A stretch of 64,000 nt of DNA from Nitrospira sp. (GTDB lineage Bacteria > Nitrospirota > Nitrospiria > Nitrospirales > Nitrospiraceae). The position numbers were made by a program, and so were the translations under genes. Shown here piece after piece: positions 16,084 to 24,183 of this stretch (its first letter is position 1; every line of letters begins with the position of its first letter). The notes below the pieces were generated by a model that was given only the letters and a program-made list of their open reading frames with translations, made no database searches and was not told where the DNA came from. Where the stretch lies: assembly GCA_005116745.1 (NCBI GenBank), contig SWDS01000010.1, positions 1 to 64,000 of the forward strand. Reading direction: 5' to 3'.

Positions 16084-17094
16084 ATGCCGGCAGTGGCCAG
16101 TTCCGAGCGAAGCGTGTCGCGCTTTCAAGCGACGGTCCTGATTGTTGATGCCGACGAAGGGGTCCGAAACGTGTTTCACGAACTCCTTCAGCCGGAACGA
16201 GTGTCGATTCGATTCTCGGGCTCAGGACTGGAGGCGCTTGCAATGGTCAAGCAGAAGGCTCCCGCACTGCTGATCGTTGACGCCTCCTTGCCGGATCGAG
16301 ATGGTATCGCAGTTCTGGAAGATGCACAGCGGATCGACAATCGCATGATTGGAGTTGTGATGACTGAGGCCGCCTCGGTGGAACTTGCCGCCCGTGCGAT
16401 GAGAGCCGGTTCCAGCGATTTATTGACGAAACCTTTTCAACCGGACATTGTTCTCGCTACGGTTCGCCGACTACTAGAACTCCACCGGCTGCGCGCCGAC
16501 CAGACGGTCTTGAAACATGCTGCGGTGCGGTCCGGCGCGGTACAAATCCAGAGTGTGCCTTTCCAAACATTTGGGGATGAGGGCGAACGGAAAGGCGTTG
16601 ATGGGCCGACGGAATATGAGCGAGGGCTGGAAGAAGGCCGGCGATATTCGGACACGCAACGTCAACAAGATCTTGTGGTCTTGACCGAGGCTGTTGGAAG
16701 ATTTGATGCCGCTCGCTCCGTGCTTCAGCAGACGATCGACGATGAAGTCATCGCGCTCGCGCTGCAGATCGTGTCTAAGATCCTGCATGAATCGGCCGAG
16801 TCCCGGCGTGAACAGATCGTCATGCAGGTCAAGGCAGCACTCGGCACCGTTCAAGCGTCGGATGGCGTGGTGATACAAGTGCATCCGGCTGACGCGGCCG
16901 TTCTTGAAGCCGTTCGAGCGGAGCTGATCGGACGGCAACAGGTCGCACTGACACTCACCATTGAGCCGGTCGCTTCTCTTCAGCGAGGAAGCTGCCTGCT
17001 GCACACCGCGACGCGATTAGTCGATGCCTCCCTCGATACACAGTTATTCCGCTTGGGCGATGCCCTAAGGAACAGGGCGCAGCATGAGTCTTAG
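16084..17094 (+). CDS. fliH: FliH with an N-terminal CheY-like receiver domain
   Basis: A 336-residue protein with two parts. Residues about 16-135 are a receiver domain with all the key residues: acidic pair near Asp22/Asp24, phospho-acceptor Asp66 (LIVDASLP), Thr94 (VVMTEA) and Lys116 (LTKPF). Residues about 180-325 match the FliH/YscL family, the export-ATPase regulator that binds FliI and the C ring (DDEVIALALQIVSKIL; GVVIQVHPADAAV). FliH usually has a short disordered N-terminus instead. The gene lies between fliG and fliI as usual and overlaps fliI by 11 bases. GAGGGGA precedes this ATG; a GTG at 16069 overlapping the fliG stop is another possible start. Control of export by phosphorylation is inferred. 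Confidence 0.88.
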   Translation: MPAVASSERSVSRFQATVLIVDADEGVRNVFHELLQPERVSIRFSGSGLEALAMVKQKAPALLIVDASLPDRDGIAVLEDAQRIDNRMIGVVMTEAASVELAARAMRAGSSDLLTKPFQPDIVLATVRRLLELHRLRADQTVLKHAAVRSGAVQIQSVPFQTFGDEGERKGVDGPTEYERGLEEGRRYSDTQRQQDLVVLTEAVGRFDAARSVLQQTIDDEVIALALQIVSKILHESAESRREQIVMQVKAALGTVQASDGVVIQVHPADAAVLEAVRAELIGRQQVALTLTIEPVASLQRGSCLLHTATRLVDASLDTQLFRLGDALRNRAQHES

Positions 17095-18391
17095 CCAGCT
17101 AATCGAGCGCGTCGACCCCATCGAAGTTTCCGGAAGGGTGGCGCAAGCAGTTGGGATCGTCGTGGAAGGGTATGGGCCGATGACGACGGTCGGAGAGCTC
17201 TGCCGCATCACGCGAGAGGTGGCTGGAGGGCCGATCGCGGCGGAGGTTGTGGGATTTCGGGGGGATCGTGTTCTCCTGATGCCACTGGGCGATATGCATG
17301 GGATCGGGCCACGAAGTCGAATTACCATGTCTGGCCACGTGGCCAATCTTGCTGTCGGGCCAGGCTTGTTAGGACGAGTGCTCGACGGCTGTGGCAATCC
17401 AATGGATGGCAAAGGGCCGTTGACGGCTACGGAGCGGTATCCACTCTATGCTGGCGCACCGAATCCGTTACAACGAGCTCGTCTACGCGTCCCACTTGAT
17501 CTCGGCGTGCGTGCCATCAACGGGTTTTTGACCTGTGGACGCGGACAGAAGATGGGCATCTTTTCCGGTTCCGGGGTTGGCAAGAGTGTGTTGCTGGGAA
17601 TGATCAGCCGATACACGAAAGCGGATGTCAATGTCATTGCGCTCATCGGAGAACGAGGCCGTGAGGTCAACGAATTCCTGGAACGCGATCTGGGTGCAGA
17701 GGCACTCAGACGCTCAGTGGTGGTGGTAGCGACGTCCGACCAAGCCCCGCTCATACGGCTGCGCGCGGCGTTAGTCGCGACAACCATTGCTGAATACTTC
17801 CGTGACGGGGGAAAACAGGTGTTGCTGTTGATGGATTCACTCACGCGATTGGCCTATAGCCAGAGGGAGGTGGGGTTAGCGATTGGAGAGCCTCCGACGA
17901 CCAAAGGCTATACCCCCTCCGTGTTTACGCTCTTGCCGAAGTTGCTGGAACGTGTTGGGACTGGACCAGGTCCAGGAACCATTACCGGATTGTATACCGT
18001 GCTGGTCGATGGCGATGATCTCAGTGACCCCATCGCCGATACGGTGCGCTCGATTCTGGACGGCCATATTGTCTTGTCTCGCACATTGGCCGCCCGCAAT
18101 CACTTTCCTGCGATCGATCTCCTCCAGAGTACCAGCCGTGTGATGCGGGATATCGTCGGGCGACCACATTACGATGCCTCCAGAAAGGTCCTTGAGTTGG
18201 TGGCACGATATCGCCAATCCGAGGATCTTGTTGTGTTGGGAGCCTATAAACCAGGAATGAACGTAGCGCTCGACCGTGCCGTTCAAGCGCAGGACGCGAT
18301 CAATGATTATTTGCGGCAAGACGTTGACCAGCCGGCAGGGCTGCCTTCGTCGGCGCAGCTACTTGAGACGCTGGCCCAGCAGGCAGCATGA
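17084..18391 (+). CDS. fliI: Flagellum-specific export ATPase FliI
   Basis: A 435-residue ATPase of the type III export apparatus, related to the F1 beta subunit. It has Walker A (GSGVGKS, residues 162-168), GERGREV, the Walker B strand VLLLMDSLTR and the catalytic-site part QREVGLAIGEPP. It hydrolyses ATP at the base of the export gate to unload substrates from chaperones. Its start overlaps fliH by 11 bases and its end fliJ by 4, so the three products are made together. Confidence 0.97.
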   Translation: MSLSQLIERVDPIEVSGRVAQAVGIVVEGYGPMTTVGELCRITREVAGGPIAAEVVGFRGDRVLLMPLGDMHGIGPRSRITMSGHVANLAVGPGLLGRVLDGCGNPMDGKGPLTATERYPLYAGAPNPLQRARLRVPLDLGVRAINGFLTCGRGQKMGIFSGSGVGKSVLLGMISRYTKADVNVIALIGERGREVNEFLERDLGAEALRRSVVVVATSDQAPLIRLRAALVATTIAEYFRDGGKQVLLLMDSLTRLAYSQREVGLAIGEPPTTKGYTPSVFTLLPKLLERVGTGPGPGTITGLYTVLVDGDDLSDPIADTVRSILDGHIVLSRTLAARNHFPAIDLLQSTSRVMRDIVGRPHYDASRKVLELVARYRQSEDLVVLGAYKPGMNVALDRAVQAQDAINDYLRQDVDQPAGLPSSAQLLETLAQQAA

Positions 18392-18828
18392 GCCTCGAGT
18401 CCTTGCGGAAACTGCGTGCTCAGACCGTAGAGGCGTTGATGATGGAGTTGGCACAGATCGCCCGCACGTTGGCTCAGAGCGAGGAACGGTATCACGACCT
18501 TGAATCTATAATTCAGGAGGAGGTCGTTACCTACGATCGACAATCTGCGCAAGGACTTACCATTGAAGCGTGGTTGGAACGGCAGGGGCGGATAGATTCG
18601 CAACAGGCAGCGTTGTGCCGAGTGCGTCGAGAGATTACTCAAGCTGTCGAGGCGTGGCAGCAGACCAAGGCGCGTCTCGTTGAAGCCAGTCAGGAACGCA
18701 AGCTCCTTGACCTTGTCGCCGACAAGCGCCAGGAAGCGCAACGTGCCGATGCGGCGCGTCAGGAACAACGGACGATGGATGAGGCTGCGAGTCGCCAACA
18801 TTTCACGCGACGAGAGAGTCACTCATGA
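18388..18828 (+). CDS. fliJ: Flagellar export protein FliJ
   Basis: A 146-residue protein made almost fully of charged helices with heptad character, as in FliJ, the coiled coil that sits in the FliI hexamer and helps to couple ATP hydrolysis with export. Sequence identity in this family is low; identification rests on position directly after fliI, size and the two-helix coiled-coil pattern. It overlaps the previous and following genes by 4 bases each. Confidence 0.88.
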   Translation: MSLESLRKLRAQTVEALMMELAQIARTLAQSEERYHDLESIIQEEVVTYDRQSAQGLTIEAWLERQGRIDSQQAALCRVRREITQAVEAWQQTKARLVEASQERKLLDLVADKRQEAQRADAARQEQRTMDEAASRQHFTRRESHS

Positions 18829-19574
18829 GGACCGGATCCATGAGAGGTTGGGCAGAGCGTTTCCGTGTCGACAGTCTTGGGCGTACCGTGAAAATAGAGT
18901 CGAGAAAAAACCGGCACTCCCAGTTTGTGACGATGATTGGTGGGATCGTCGGCTCGACTGTCCTCTTCTGGGTCATGGTGCAATTGGGACAAGCCTCCTC
19001 CGAACCGAAGGCCAAAACGGAGGCGGTGACGACGAGTGGGCTGACACAGGGTATGCCATCGGAAGCACAGGAGGCAGAGAGTTCAAGAGCGGAGTCTGAT
19101 GACGGTGCGAAGCTGTTGGCTCCACCAGCGGTCCGGGGGCCCGCGATAGATGTGCCTCGTGAAGTGCTGGATATGCTGGCACAGCGAAAGCGCGATCTTG
19201 ACCGGCGCGAGCAAGCGCTGCGCCAGAACGAAGAACGACTGATGATGGTGAGGGGGCAGATCGAGGAGCTCTTGGACCAGAACGAAGCCTTGGAAAAGAA
19301 GATCCAGAGCGCGCAAGCCAAAGCTTCAGCAGCACAAGCCAAAACCCCTGTGGAAAAGAAGGGGGCAGTACAGGACCAACGGACACAGCTCGCAAAGATC
19401 TACGAATCCATGCCGTCTGAGGACGCCGCCTTGCGTCTTGAACATATGCCCGATCGAAAAGCGATTGAAATCCTCAAGCTGGTGAAAGCCAAGACGGCCG
19501 GCGCGATCCTCGCGCAAGTCAAAGCCGACCGAGCTGCGAAGCTCACGGAGCAGTTGTTGACACACACGCCGTAG
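18825..19574 (+). CDS. MotE-like membrane protein with C-terminal MgtE-N-type domain
   Basis: A 249-residue protein. A single membrane segment (about residues 38-58) is followed by an Ala/Glu/Gln-rich linker and a coiled coil (about 110-165), and by a C-terminal domain with IYESMPSEDAALRLEHMP and AIEILKLVKAKTAGAILAQV. This layout matches MotE of epsilonproteobacteria and FlbB-type proteins, which sit in the periplasm around the motor and help stator proteins. The domain is also called the MgtE intracellular N domain. Position after fliJ and before fliK is common for such genes. The role in this organism is inferred from the family. Confidence 0.72.
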   Translation: MRTGSMRGWAERFRVDSLGRTVKIESRKNRHSQFVTMIGGIVGSTVLFWVMVQLGQASSEPKAKTEAVTTSGLTQGMPSEAQEAESSRAESDDGAKLLAPPAVRGPAIDVPREVLDMLAQRKRDLDRREQALRQNEERLMMVRGQIEELLDQNEALEKKIQSAQAKASAAQAKTPVEKKGAVQDQRTQLAKIYESMPSEDAALRLEHMPDRKAIEILKLVKAKTAGAILAQVKADRAAKLTEQLLTHTP

Positions 19575-19790
19575 AACTTCTCCGGTGCCCTCAGAAATTC
19601 TCGTTTGCCAGACAGTCTGTGTGCCTGTTATCTTGCGACCATCCTGTCCTCGGCCTAGCACTCACGCCTCGCTGGAAGATGCTCTTGCCATTAGCATGTT
19701 TGGAGCAAGTGCGCGAAGACTACGCTCGAAATGTTCCTCACCATTGGAAAGATCCTTCTCCTTCAAAAATAGCCATTCATGTATTTGACT

Positions 19791-19805
19791 CGGCCAGTTT
19801 TGCCG
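19791..19805. promoter_or_regulatory. Putative activator site upstream of fliK
   Basis: CGGCCAGTTTTGCCG equals the flgB palindrome CGGCAAGAATTGCCG in 12 of 15 bases and lies about 94-108 bp before the -24/-12 element at 19899. The larger hairpin CTCGGC/GCCGAG (19789-19807) also exists, so a terminator-like fold of the preceding transcript is an alternative, though no T tract follows. Confidence 0.45.
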
Positions 19806-19898
19806 AGCACGCTGTAAAGTTTTCCTCTCTCCGGACAACACCGTCAAGGCGCTCATAAAAACTAGCCTGATTATCCGCGATGTTGCACGCGGCTCACC

Positions 19899-19914
19899 TG
19901 GCATGAGGCTTGTA
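19899..19914 (+). promoter_or_regulatory. Sigma-54-like promoter of fliK-flgDE (weak -12)
   Basis: TGGCATGAGGCTTGTA matches TGGCACGN4TTGCA except for C to T at the -12 position, which usually weakens the promoter, and one base in the spacer side. The start would be near 19925, just upstream of the fliK ATG at 19951. The activator site upstream supports it. Confidence 0.45.
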
Positions 19915-19950
19915 TTCCCCTTTGCTCGAATCACACGAGGACTGGTGTAT

Positions 19951-21801
19951 ATGGATTTCACTCTGGCTGACATGATTCCCCATCCATCCGGAGCTCCTGC
20001 TGATACGGGAGTCAGACCGTCTCGAGCCTCGACGGCTTCCAGTTCCAGCGGTAGCCGGAAAAGCTTTTCTGCTGAGCTCCAAGGGGCTCGTGCGGACGAA
20101 CGGAGGATGGAGGCTCGTGAAGCAGCAGAGGCGCGATCAGCGAGCATGGCTGAGCGTCAGGCTCGATCGAGGGAAGTAAAAGATCAGAATGCTGCATCAT
20201 CTCAGGCTGAGCGTGCTGAGGTGAGATCAACGGACAAGTCTGAACGTGAGGCCCAATCGAGGGAAACACAAGCCCAGAATGCGTCTGCTACTCCGGCCGA
20301 GCGTGCTGAGGCGCGATCGACGAACAAGTCTGAACGTGGGGCTCACTCGACGGAAAGAAGTGAGGAGAATCCATCGTTAACTCCGGCCGAGCGTGCGAAC
20401 GGATCATCGTCTGAGGCTCAGGTCCAAGATGGAAATGGATCCAGTAGTGATGTACGGAGGGGCGCTGAAGATTCCAGGACTACTTTGGACGTCGCAGCTC
20501 ACCCGGGCCAGTCTGGTCTTGATGCTCAAGGACAAGCGCTGGTGATGTTCGTCTCCCCGGTTCCACCTCAGGAAGTGGATCCGGCGAATGATCAGAGGAA
20601 TGTTGATACGGAAGGCGAGGGAGATTTAGCTGAGCAGGATCACGGGGCTGAGCGGAACGCCAAGTCAGGCGACGGTGGTTCACCGTCTCCGCTGATAGCG
20701 CCGAGGGCTACGAATTCTGCTGTGGCGGTATCTGATCTGCCGGCAGGCCATGCTCGGCCTGAGCATGAACGGAACTCTCCGCTTGATCGATCTGCTCCTG
20801 AACCAGACACTCAGGTGGTTGCTCGTAGCAGTGATTCGCACAAGGCTCAAGTCGTCAAGCCCGCTTCCTCTATGGTTGCGGATGATGTCGGTCTTGAGAC
20901 AGCGAATCGTGTGGACACTCGTCCAGCGTCTGTGGAGTTGCAGCCCAGTTCGGCTCTTCCTCAGCCCGAGACGATTGTGCGTCAGGTTTCCCCTACCTCT
21001 CTGGGGGTGCGGTTGCCGGATGGCAAGTTGGAATCCCCTAAGCCTAATCCCATGATGCGCGATGAGGTCTCGGCCGATCGCTCCAATCCAGTTCAGATGC
21101 ACGGGTATGCGCAATCTCTTCAGGATGCTCAGGATAGCGGAGTGAGGACGTCGGGGGGGGGCCAACAGGGACAGCGTGCGAGTGTTGATGGGACCGAGGG
21201 GTTCCGTGAGCTCTGGGGTGATCGACAGGAGCTTCAGCGCGATCAGAGCGAGATTAAGTTACCACAGGCAACCGTCAGTGATCGCCCAGTCTCTGATGGA
21301 CAGGCGACAGAGTCGATGATGGCTGGTGCTCATGGGCGTGTCGTCTCCAGTCCACTCTCTCCCCCCCCTCCCACTGCGATGAGTCCGGCGCAACCAGCCA
21401 TACCTTCTCAGGAGACGGCTGAGTCGTCGATGCGGTTCATGACACGATCGGTCGTGCTTGATGTGGCACAGCCTGACTTGGGGCATGTGAATATACGCGT
21501 GGCGATGACGAACGATATGGTGCATACCTATTTGTCAGCTGACAGACTTGAGGTGGGACAAGTGTTCGTCAACGGACAAGATCGCCTGCAAGCTGCGTTG
21601 CAGGCCAACGGGTTGGACATGGGACAATTCCGTGTGGACATCGATCGGCAGAGTGCCGGTCGTTCGTTCCAGCAGGACTCGTCTCCGGAACAGGGACACA
21701 GTCGGCATCAGGGATCGACGGGAACGCCGTGGGGGCAGAGTCCAGACCGACAGGATGCTCCACGCACATCGCCCCATGGCCTCTTGAATGTCGTGGCGTA
21801 G
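19951..21801 (+). CDS. fliK: Flagellar hook-length control protein FliK
   Basis: A 616-residue protein. The first 450 residues are hydrophilic and low in complexity, with imperfect repeats of the type AERAEARSTNKSER, as is normal for the ruler part of FliK. The C-terminal domain (about 490-580; VVLDVAQPDLGHVNIRVAM ... VNGQDRLQAALQANGLDMG) is the Flg_hook domain that contacts FlhB and switches export specificity. The ATG at 19951, after CGAGGAC, is chosen; the upstream ATG at 19903 lies within the likely promoter. Gene order fliK-flgD-flgE is common. FliK is exported and measures hook length. Confidence 0.88.
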   Translation: MDFTLADMIPHPSGAPADTGVRPSRASTASSSSGSRKSFSAELQGARADERRMEAREAAEARSASMAERQARSREVKDQNAASSQAERAEVRSTDKSEREAQSRETQAQNASATPAERAEARSTNKSERGAHSTERSEENPSLTPAERANGSSSEAQVQDGNGSSSDVRRGAEDSRTTLDVAAHPGQSGLDAQGQALVMFVSPVPPQEVDPANDQRNVDTEGEGDLAEQDHGAERNAKSGDGGSPSPLIAPRATNSAVAVSDLPAGHARPEHERNSPLDRSAPEPDTQVVARSSDSHKAQVVKPASSMVADDVGLETANRVDTRPASVELQPSSALPQPETIVRQVSPTSLGVRLPDGKLESPKPNPMMRDEVSADRSNPVQMHGYAQSLQDAQDSGVRTSGGGQQGQRASVDGTEGFRELWGDRQELQRDQSEIKLPQATVSDRPVSDGQATESMMAGAHGRVVSSPLSPPPPTAMSPAQPAIPSQETAESSMRFMTRSVVLDVAQPDLGHVNIRVAMTNDMVHTYLSADRLEVGQVFVNGQDRLQAALQANGLDMGQFRVDIDRQSAGRSFQQDSSPEQGHSRHQGSTGTPWGQSPDRQDAPRTSPHGLLNVVA

Positions 21802-21822
21802 CTCAGAAGGGAGAGACCGGAC

Positions 21823-22476
21823 ATGATCGATGTATCGACACTGAACTCGGCAGGAACTCCAGCGACCGCGCGCAAAACCGGACCTCAACAACTAGGGCAG
21901 GAAGATTTTCTCAAATTGCTCGTCACGCAATTAAAGAACCAGGACCCTTTAAAACCAACCGACAATGCCGAATTTGTTTCGCAACTCACTCAATTCAGTC
22001 AGTTGGAACAAACCGCGAAGCAGTCACAGCTCCTTCAGAAGAGTCTTGATGCGCAGAGCGCCTCCTTGCAGTTCACGCTGCTGCCCATGGTTGGTCGCCG
22101 CATCAGCATTGATCATACGCTCACGCAGTTGGAGAATGGTCAGGCCTCGCTGACCTATGCACTCGAAAAGAATGCGGCTCGCGTGCAGATTACGATTTTA
22201 GATGAGAATCGTCAGGTCGTGCGAACGTTGGACTCCACGGGACTTCAAGCGGGGCTCAACAAGGTGCAATGGGACGGGAAGGATAATAAAGGTGTCGCGA
22301 TGACGGCCGGTGTGTACGAGTATGCCCTCGCTGCCGTCGATCGCCAGGGTGTATCAGTTGTCGCCAAGGGCCGCGCACAACTCACAGTGACGGGTGTGCG
22401 TATGGAGGAGGGAGAACCAAAGCTGGCTGTCGGAGCGTTATCCGTGGATCCGTCTGATATTGAGGAAGTGCAATAG
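21823..22476 (+). CDS. flgD: Flagellar hook cap / assembly protein FlgD
   Basis: A 217-residue hook-capping scaffold. The N-terminus holds the conserved motif FLKLLVTQLKNQDPLKPTDN (residues about 28-47) followed by FVSQLTQFSQLEQ, and the C-terminal part has the FlgD Ig-like/tudor fold with the motif VQWDGKDNKGVAMTAGVYEY. It caps the growing hook and is removed at completion. It starts 21 bases after fliK with GAAGGGAGAG upstream. Confidence 0.95.
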   Translation: MIDVSTLNSAGTPATARKTGPQQLGQEDFLKLLVTQLKNQDPLKPTDNAEFVSQLTQFSQLEQTAKQSQLLQKSLDAQSASLQFTLLPMVGRRISIDHTLTQLENGQASLTYALEKNAARVQITILDENRQVVRTLDSTGLQAGLNKVQWDGKDNKGVAMTAGVYEYALAAVDRQGVSVVAKGRAQLTVTGVRMEEGEPKLAVGALSVDPSDIEEVQ

Positions 22477-22518
22477 GAGAGACCTATCCGAACTGGTTGA
22501 AGAGGGAGGGGGGCATCC

Positions 22519-23877
22519 ATGGGAATTCTGTCGTCATTGTTTGCCGGAGTCAGTGGGCTCAATGCGAATGGTACGGCGCTCTCCGTCATCGGTAACAATA
22601 TTGCCAATCTCAGTACCGTTGGCTTTAAAGCGAGTAAGGCGTCATTTGCCGACTTGATCAGTTCCTCGATTTCCGGTGGATCGGGCGCGATTCAGACGGG
22701 CATCGGTGTCGCGCTCACTTCGGTACAAGGGAACTTCTCTCAAGGGTCACTATCCACATCGAGCAACGTGCTGGATCTGGCCATCGACGGCAACGGATTT
22801 TTCATTGTCAAAGATGCACAGAATGCCACGTTCTATTCTCGTGCTGGTCTGTTCCGGCTCGACAAGGACAATAATGTCGTTGATCCGACAGGGTTCAAGT
22901 TACAGGGCTTTCTTGCAGACACCACTGGTGCAATTACAGGGAACATCGGTGACGTTGCGTTACCCTCGACGACGGCCTCGCCACGTGCCACGACGACGGC
23001 GCAGGTCGCTACTAATTTGAGATCCAACACAACCATCGGGCCCACCTTTCTGCTGAGCGATCCTTCGGGTACCTCCAATTTCTCCACGTCCATCACGGTG
23101 TTTGACTCGCTTGGTAACAGTCACTTGCTGACCACCTATTTCACGAAGACTGCGGCCAATACGTGGGACTATAATGTTGTTGCGGCTTTGCCAGACATTG
23201 ACACATCTGGTTACAATGCTGCCAATCAGGACTCGACGCTCGGCATCGTTCGCGTGGGGACTGGGACCTTGACCTTCGGGACGAATGGCACTTTGCTCAA
23301 CGAGAGCGTGGTCACTCGGTACGACGATGGTACCGCGGCGGGGACCGCTGGAGCTGCGCCGGGACAGTTGCAGATTGATTTTGTCGGTGCCACAGCAAAC
23401 CAGCTCATGACCATGGACTTTGGGTCGAATACCACGAGTGGGGGAAACGGGCTTGATGGAACAACGCAATTCGGGGCCGAATCAGCACTGGTACAGCAGA
23501 CCCAAGATGGGTATGCTGCCGGCTCACTCCAGGCCTTTTCCGTCGATGCGAATGGTATCATCAGCGGACGATTCTCCAATGGGCAACTCCGCGCTCTGGC
23601 ACAGGTCGTCCTCGCCCGTTTCCCCGATCCGATTGGCTTGACCAGGACGGGAAAAAATACCTTTGCCCAGTCCGGCAACTCCGGTCAGCCGGTCAATGGA
23701 ACTCCGGACAGCGCCGGGTTGGGACGTGTCTTGTCCAACTCACTGGAGTTGTCAAATGTCGATCTTGGTGAAAGTTTTATCGATATGATCGCGGCGCAGC
23801 GAGGGTTCCAGGCAAACTCGCGTGTAATCACCACGTCCGACGAAATCTTACAGGAATTGGTTAATCTAAAACGGTAG
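22519..23877 (+). CDS. flgE: Flagellar hook protein FlgE
   Basis: A 452-residue hook subunit. It has the rod/hook N-terminus (NGTALSVIGNNIANLSTVGF) and C-terminus (VDLGESFIDMIAAQRGFQAN), and between them the hook domains D1-D2 with the typical FSQGSL, LDLAIDGNGFFIV, VFDSLGNSH and FSNGQL motifs. It polymerises outside the cell as the universal joint. The length is normal. A perfect 10-bp hairpin follows the stop. Confidence 0.96.
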   Translation: MGILSSLFAGVSGLNANGTALSVIGNNIANLSTVGFKASKASFADLISSSISGGSGAIQTGIGVALTSVQGNFSQGSLSTSSNVLDLAIDGNGFFIVKDAQNATFYSRAGLFRLDKDNNVVDPTGFKLQGFLADTTGAITGNIGDVALPSTTASPRATTTAQVATNLRSNTTIGPTFLLSDPSGTSNFSTSITVFDSLGNSHLLTTYFTKTAANTWDYNVVAALPDIDTSGYNAANQDSTLGIVRVGTGTLTFGTNGTLLNESVVTRYDDGTAAGTAGAAPGQLQIDFVGATANQLMTMDFGSNTTSGGNGLDGTTQFGAESALVQQTQDGYAAGSLQAFSVDANGIISGRFSNGQLRALAQVVLARFPDPIGLTRTGKNTFAQSGNSGQPVNGTPDSAGLGRVLSNSLELSNVDLGESFIDMIAAQRGFQANSRVITTSDEILQELVNLKR

Positions 23878-23895
23878 ATCTGCTCTTTCGCGGTA

Positions 23896-23924
23896 GGGCT
23901 GGGAGCGATAAGGACTCCCAGCCC
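23896..23924 (+). terminator. Hairpin after flgE
   Basis: GGGCTGGGAG, a nine-base loop and CTCCCAGCCC form a perfect 10-bp stem 18 bases after the flgE stop. The tract behind is pyrimidine-rich (CTCCCTCC) but not a pure T run, so it may act as a terminator or as a message-stabilising structure. Confidence 0.55.
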
Positions 23925-23955
23925 CTCCCTCCTTCACTCCGCCCTCTCATCCGGT

Positions 23956-24025
23956 GTCAAGTTCTACTCGTGGCCATTATCCAGCGCCCTGTCAGCTTCT
24001 TGACGGTGTCAAGAGGTTGCTTGAC
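23956..24025. promoter_or_regulatory. Cluster of GTCAAG/CTTGAC boxes upstream of fliL
   Basis: Boxes lie at 23956-23961 (GTCAAG), 23999-24004 (CTTGAC), 24008-24013 (GTCAAG) and 24020-24025 (CTTGAC), making two inverted pairs with 3- and 6-base spacers. They lie about 105-175 bp upstream of the -24/-12 promoter. The arms resemble the GTCAA/TTGAC palindrome at 7018. They may bind one of the NtrC-type activators. Confidence 0.4.
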
Positions 24026-24128
24026 AGCAGCGCTGCTGCGCCCAGTCGTGCGTGGTGTATGTCGTATGGAAGCATGCGCCAGATATAGGGATTCATGATT
24101 CTTGCTGCCGATGAGTCGCAACGTGTAG

Positions 24129-24144
24129 TGGCATATGCATTGCA
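24129..24144 (+). promoter_or_regulatory. Sigma-54-type promoter of the fliL operon
   Basis: TGGCATATGCATTGCA matches the consensus TGGCACGN4TTGCA at all of TGGCA and TTGCA, with the correct spacing. The start would be near 24155, about 29 bases before fliL. Confidence 0.72.
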
Positions 24145-24183
24145 GTCTCCGCTCCGGGCCAACGAGTTAATGGAGGAGGAGTT

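Larger units (their letters stand above)
19575..19950. other. Intergenic regulatory region before fliK
   Basis: No gene is seen. It contains a palindrome at 19789-19807 that includes a near copy of the flgB-type activator site (19791-19805) and a sigma-54-like promoter at 19899-19914. It therefore looks like a control region that starts a new transcription unit fliK-flgD-flgE. Confidence 0.5.
23878..24183. other. Intergenic region flgE-fliL
   Basis: It holds a terminator-like hairpin after flgE, a cluster of GTCAAG/CTTGAC inverted repeats (23956-24025) and a sigma-54-type promoter at 24129-24144. It clearly separates two transcription units. No protein-coding frame looks real. Confidence 0.55.

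Noticed and set aside
15379-16179. 266-residue minus-strand frame opposite fliG
   Set aside because: Antisense to a certain gene; Ser/Ala/Arg-rich shadow typical of high-GC coding DNA.
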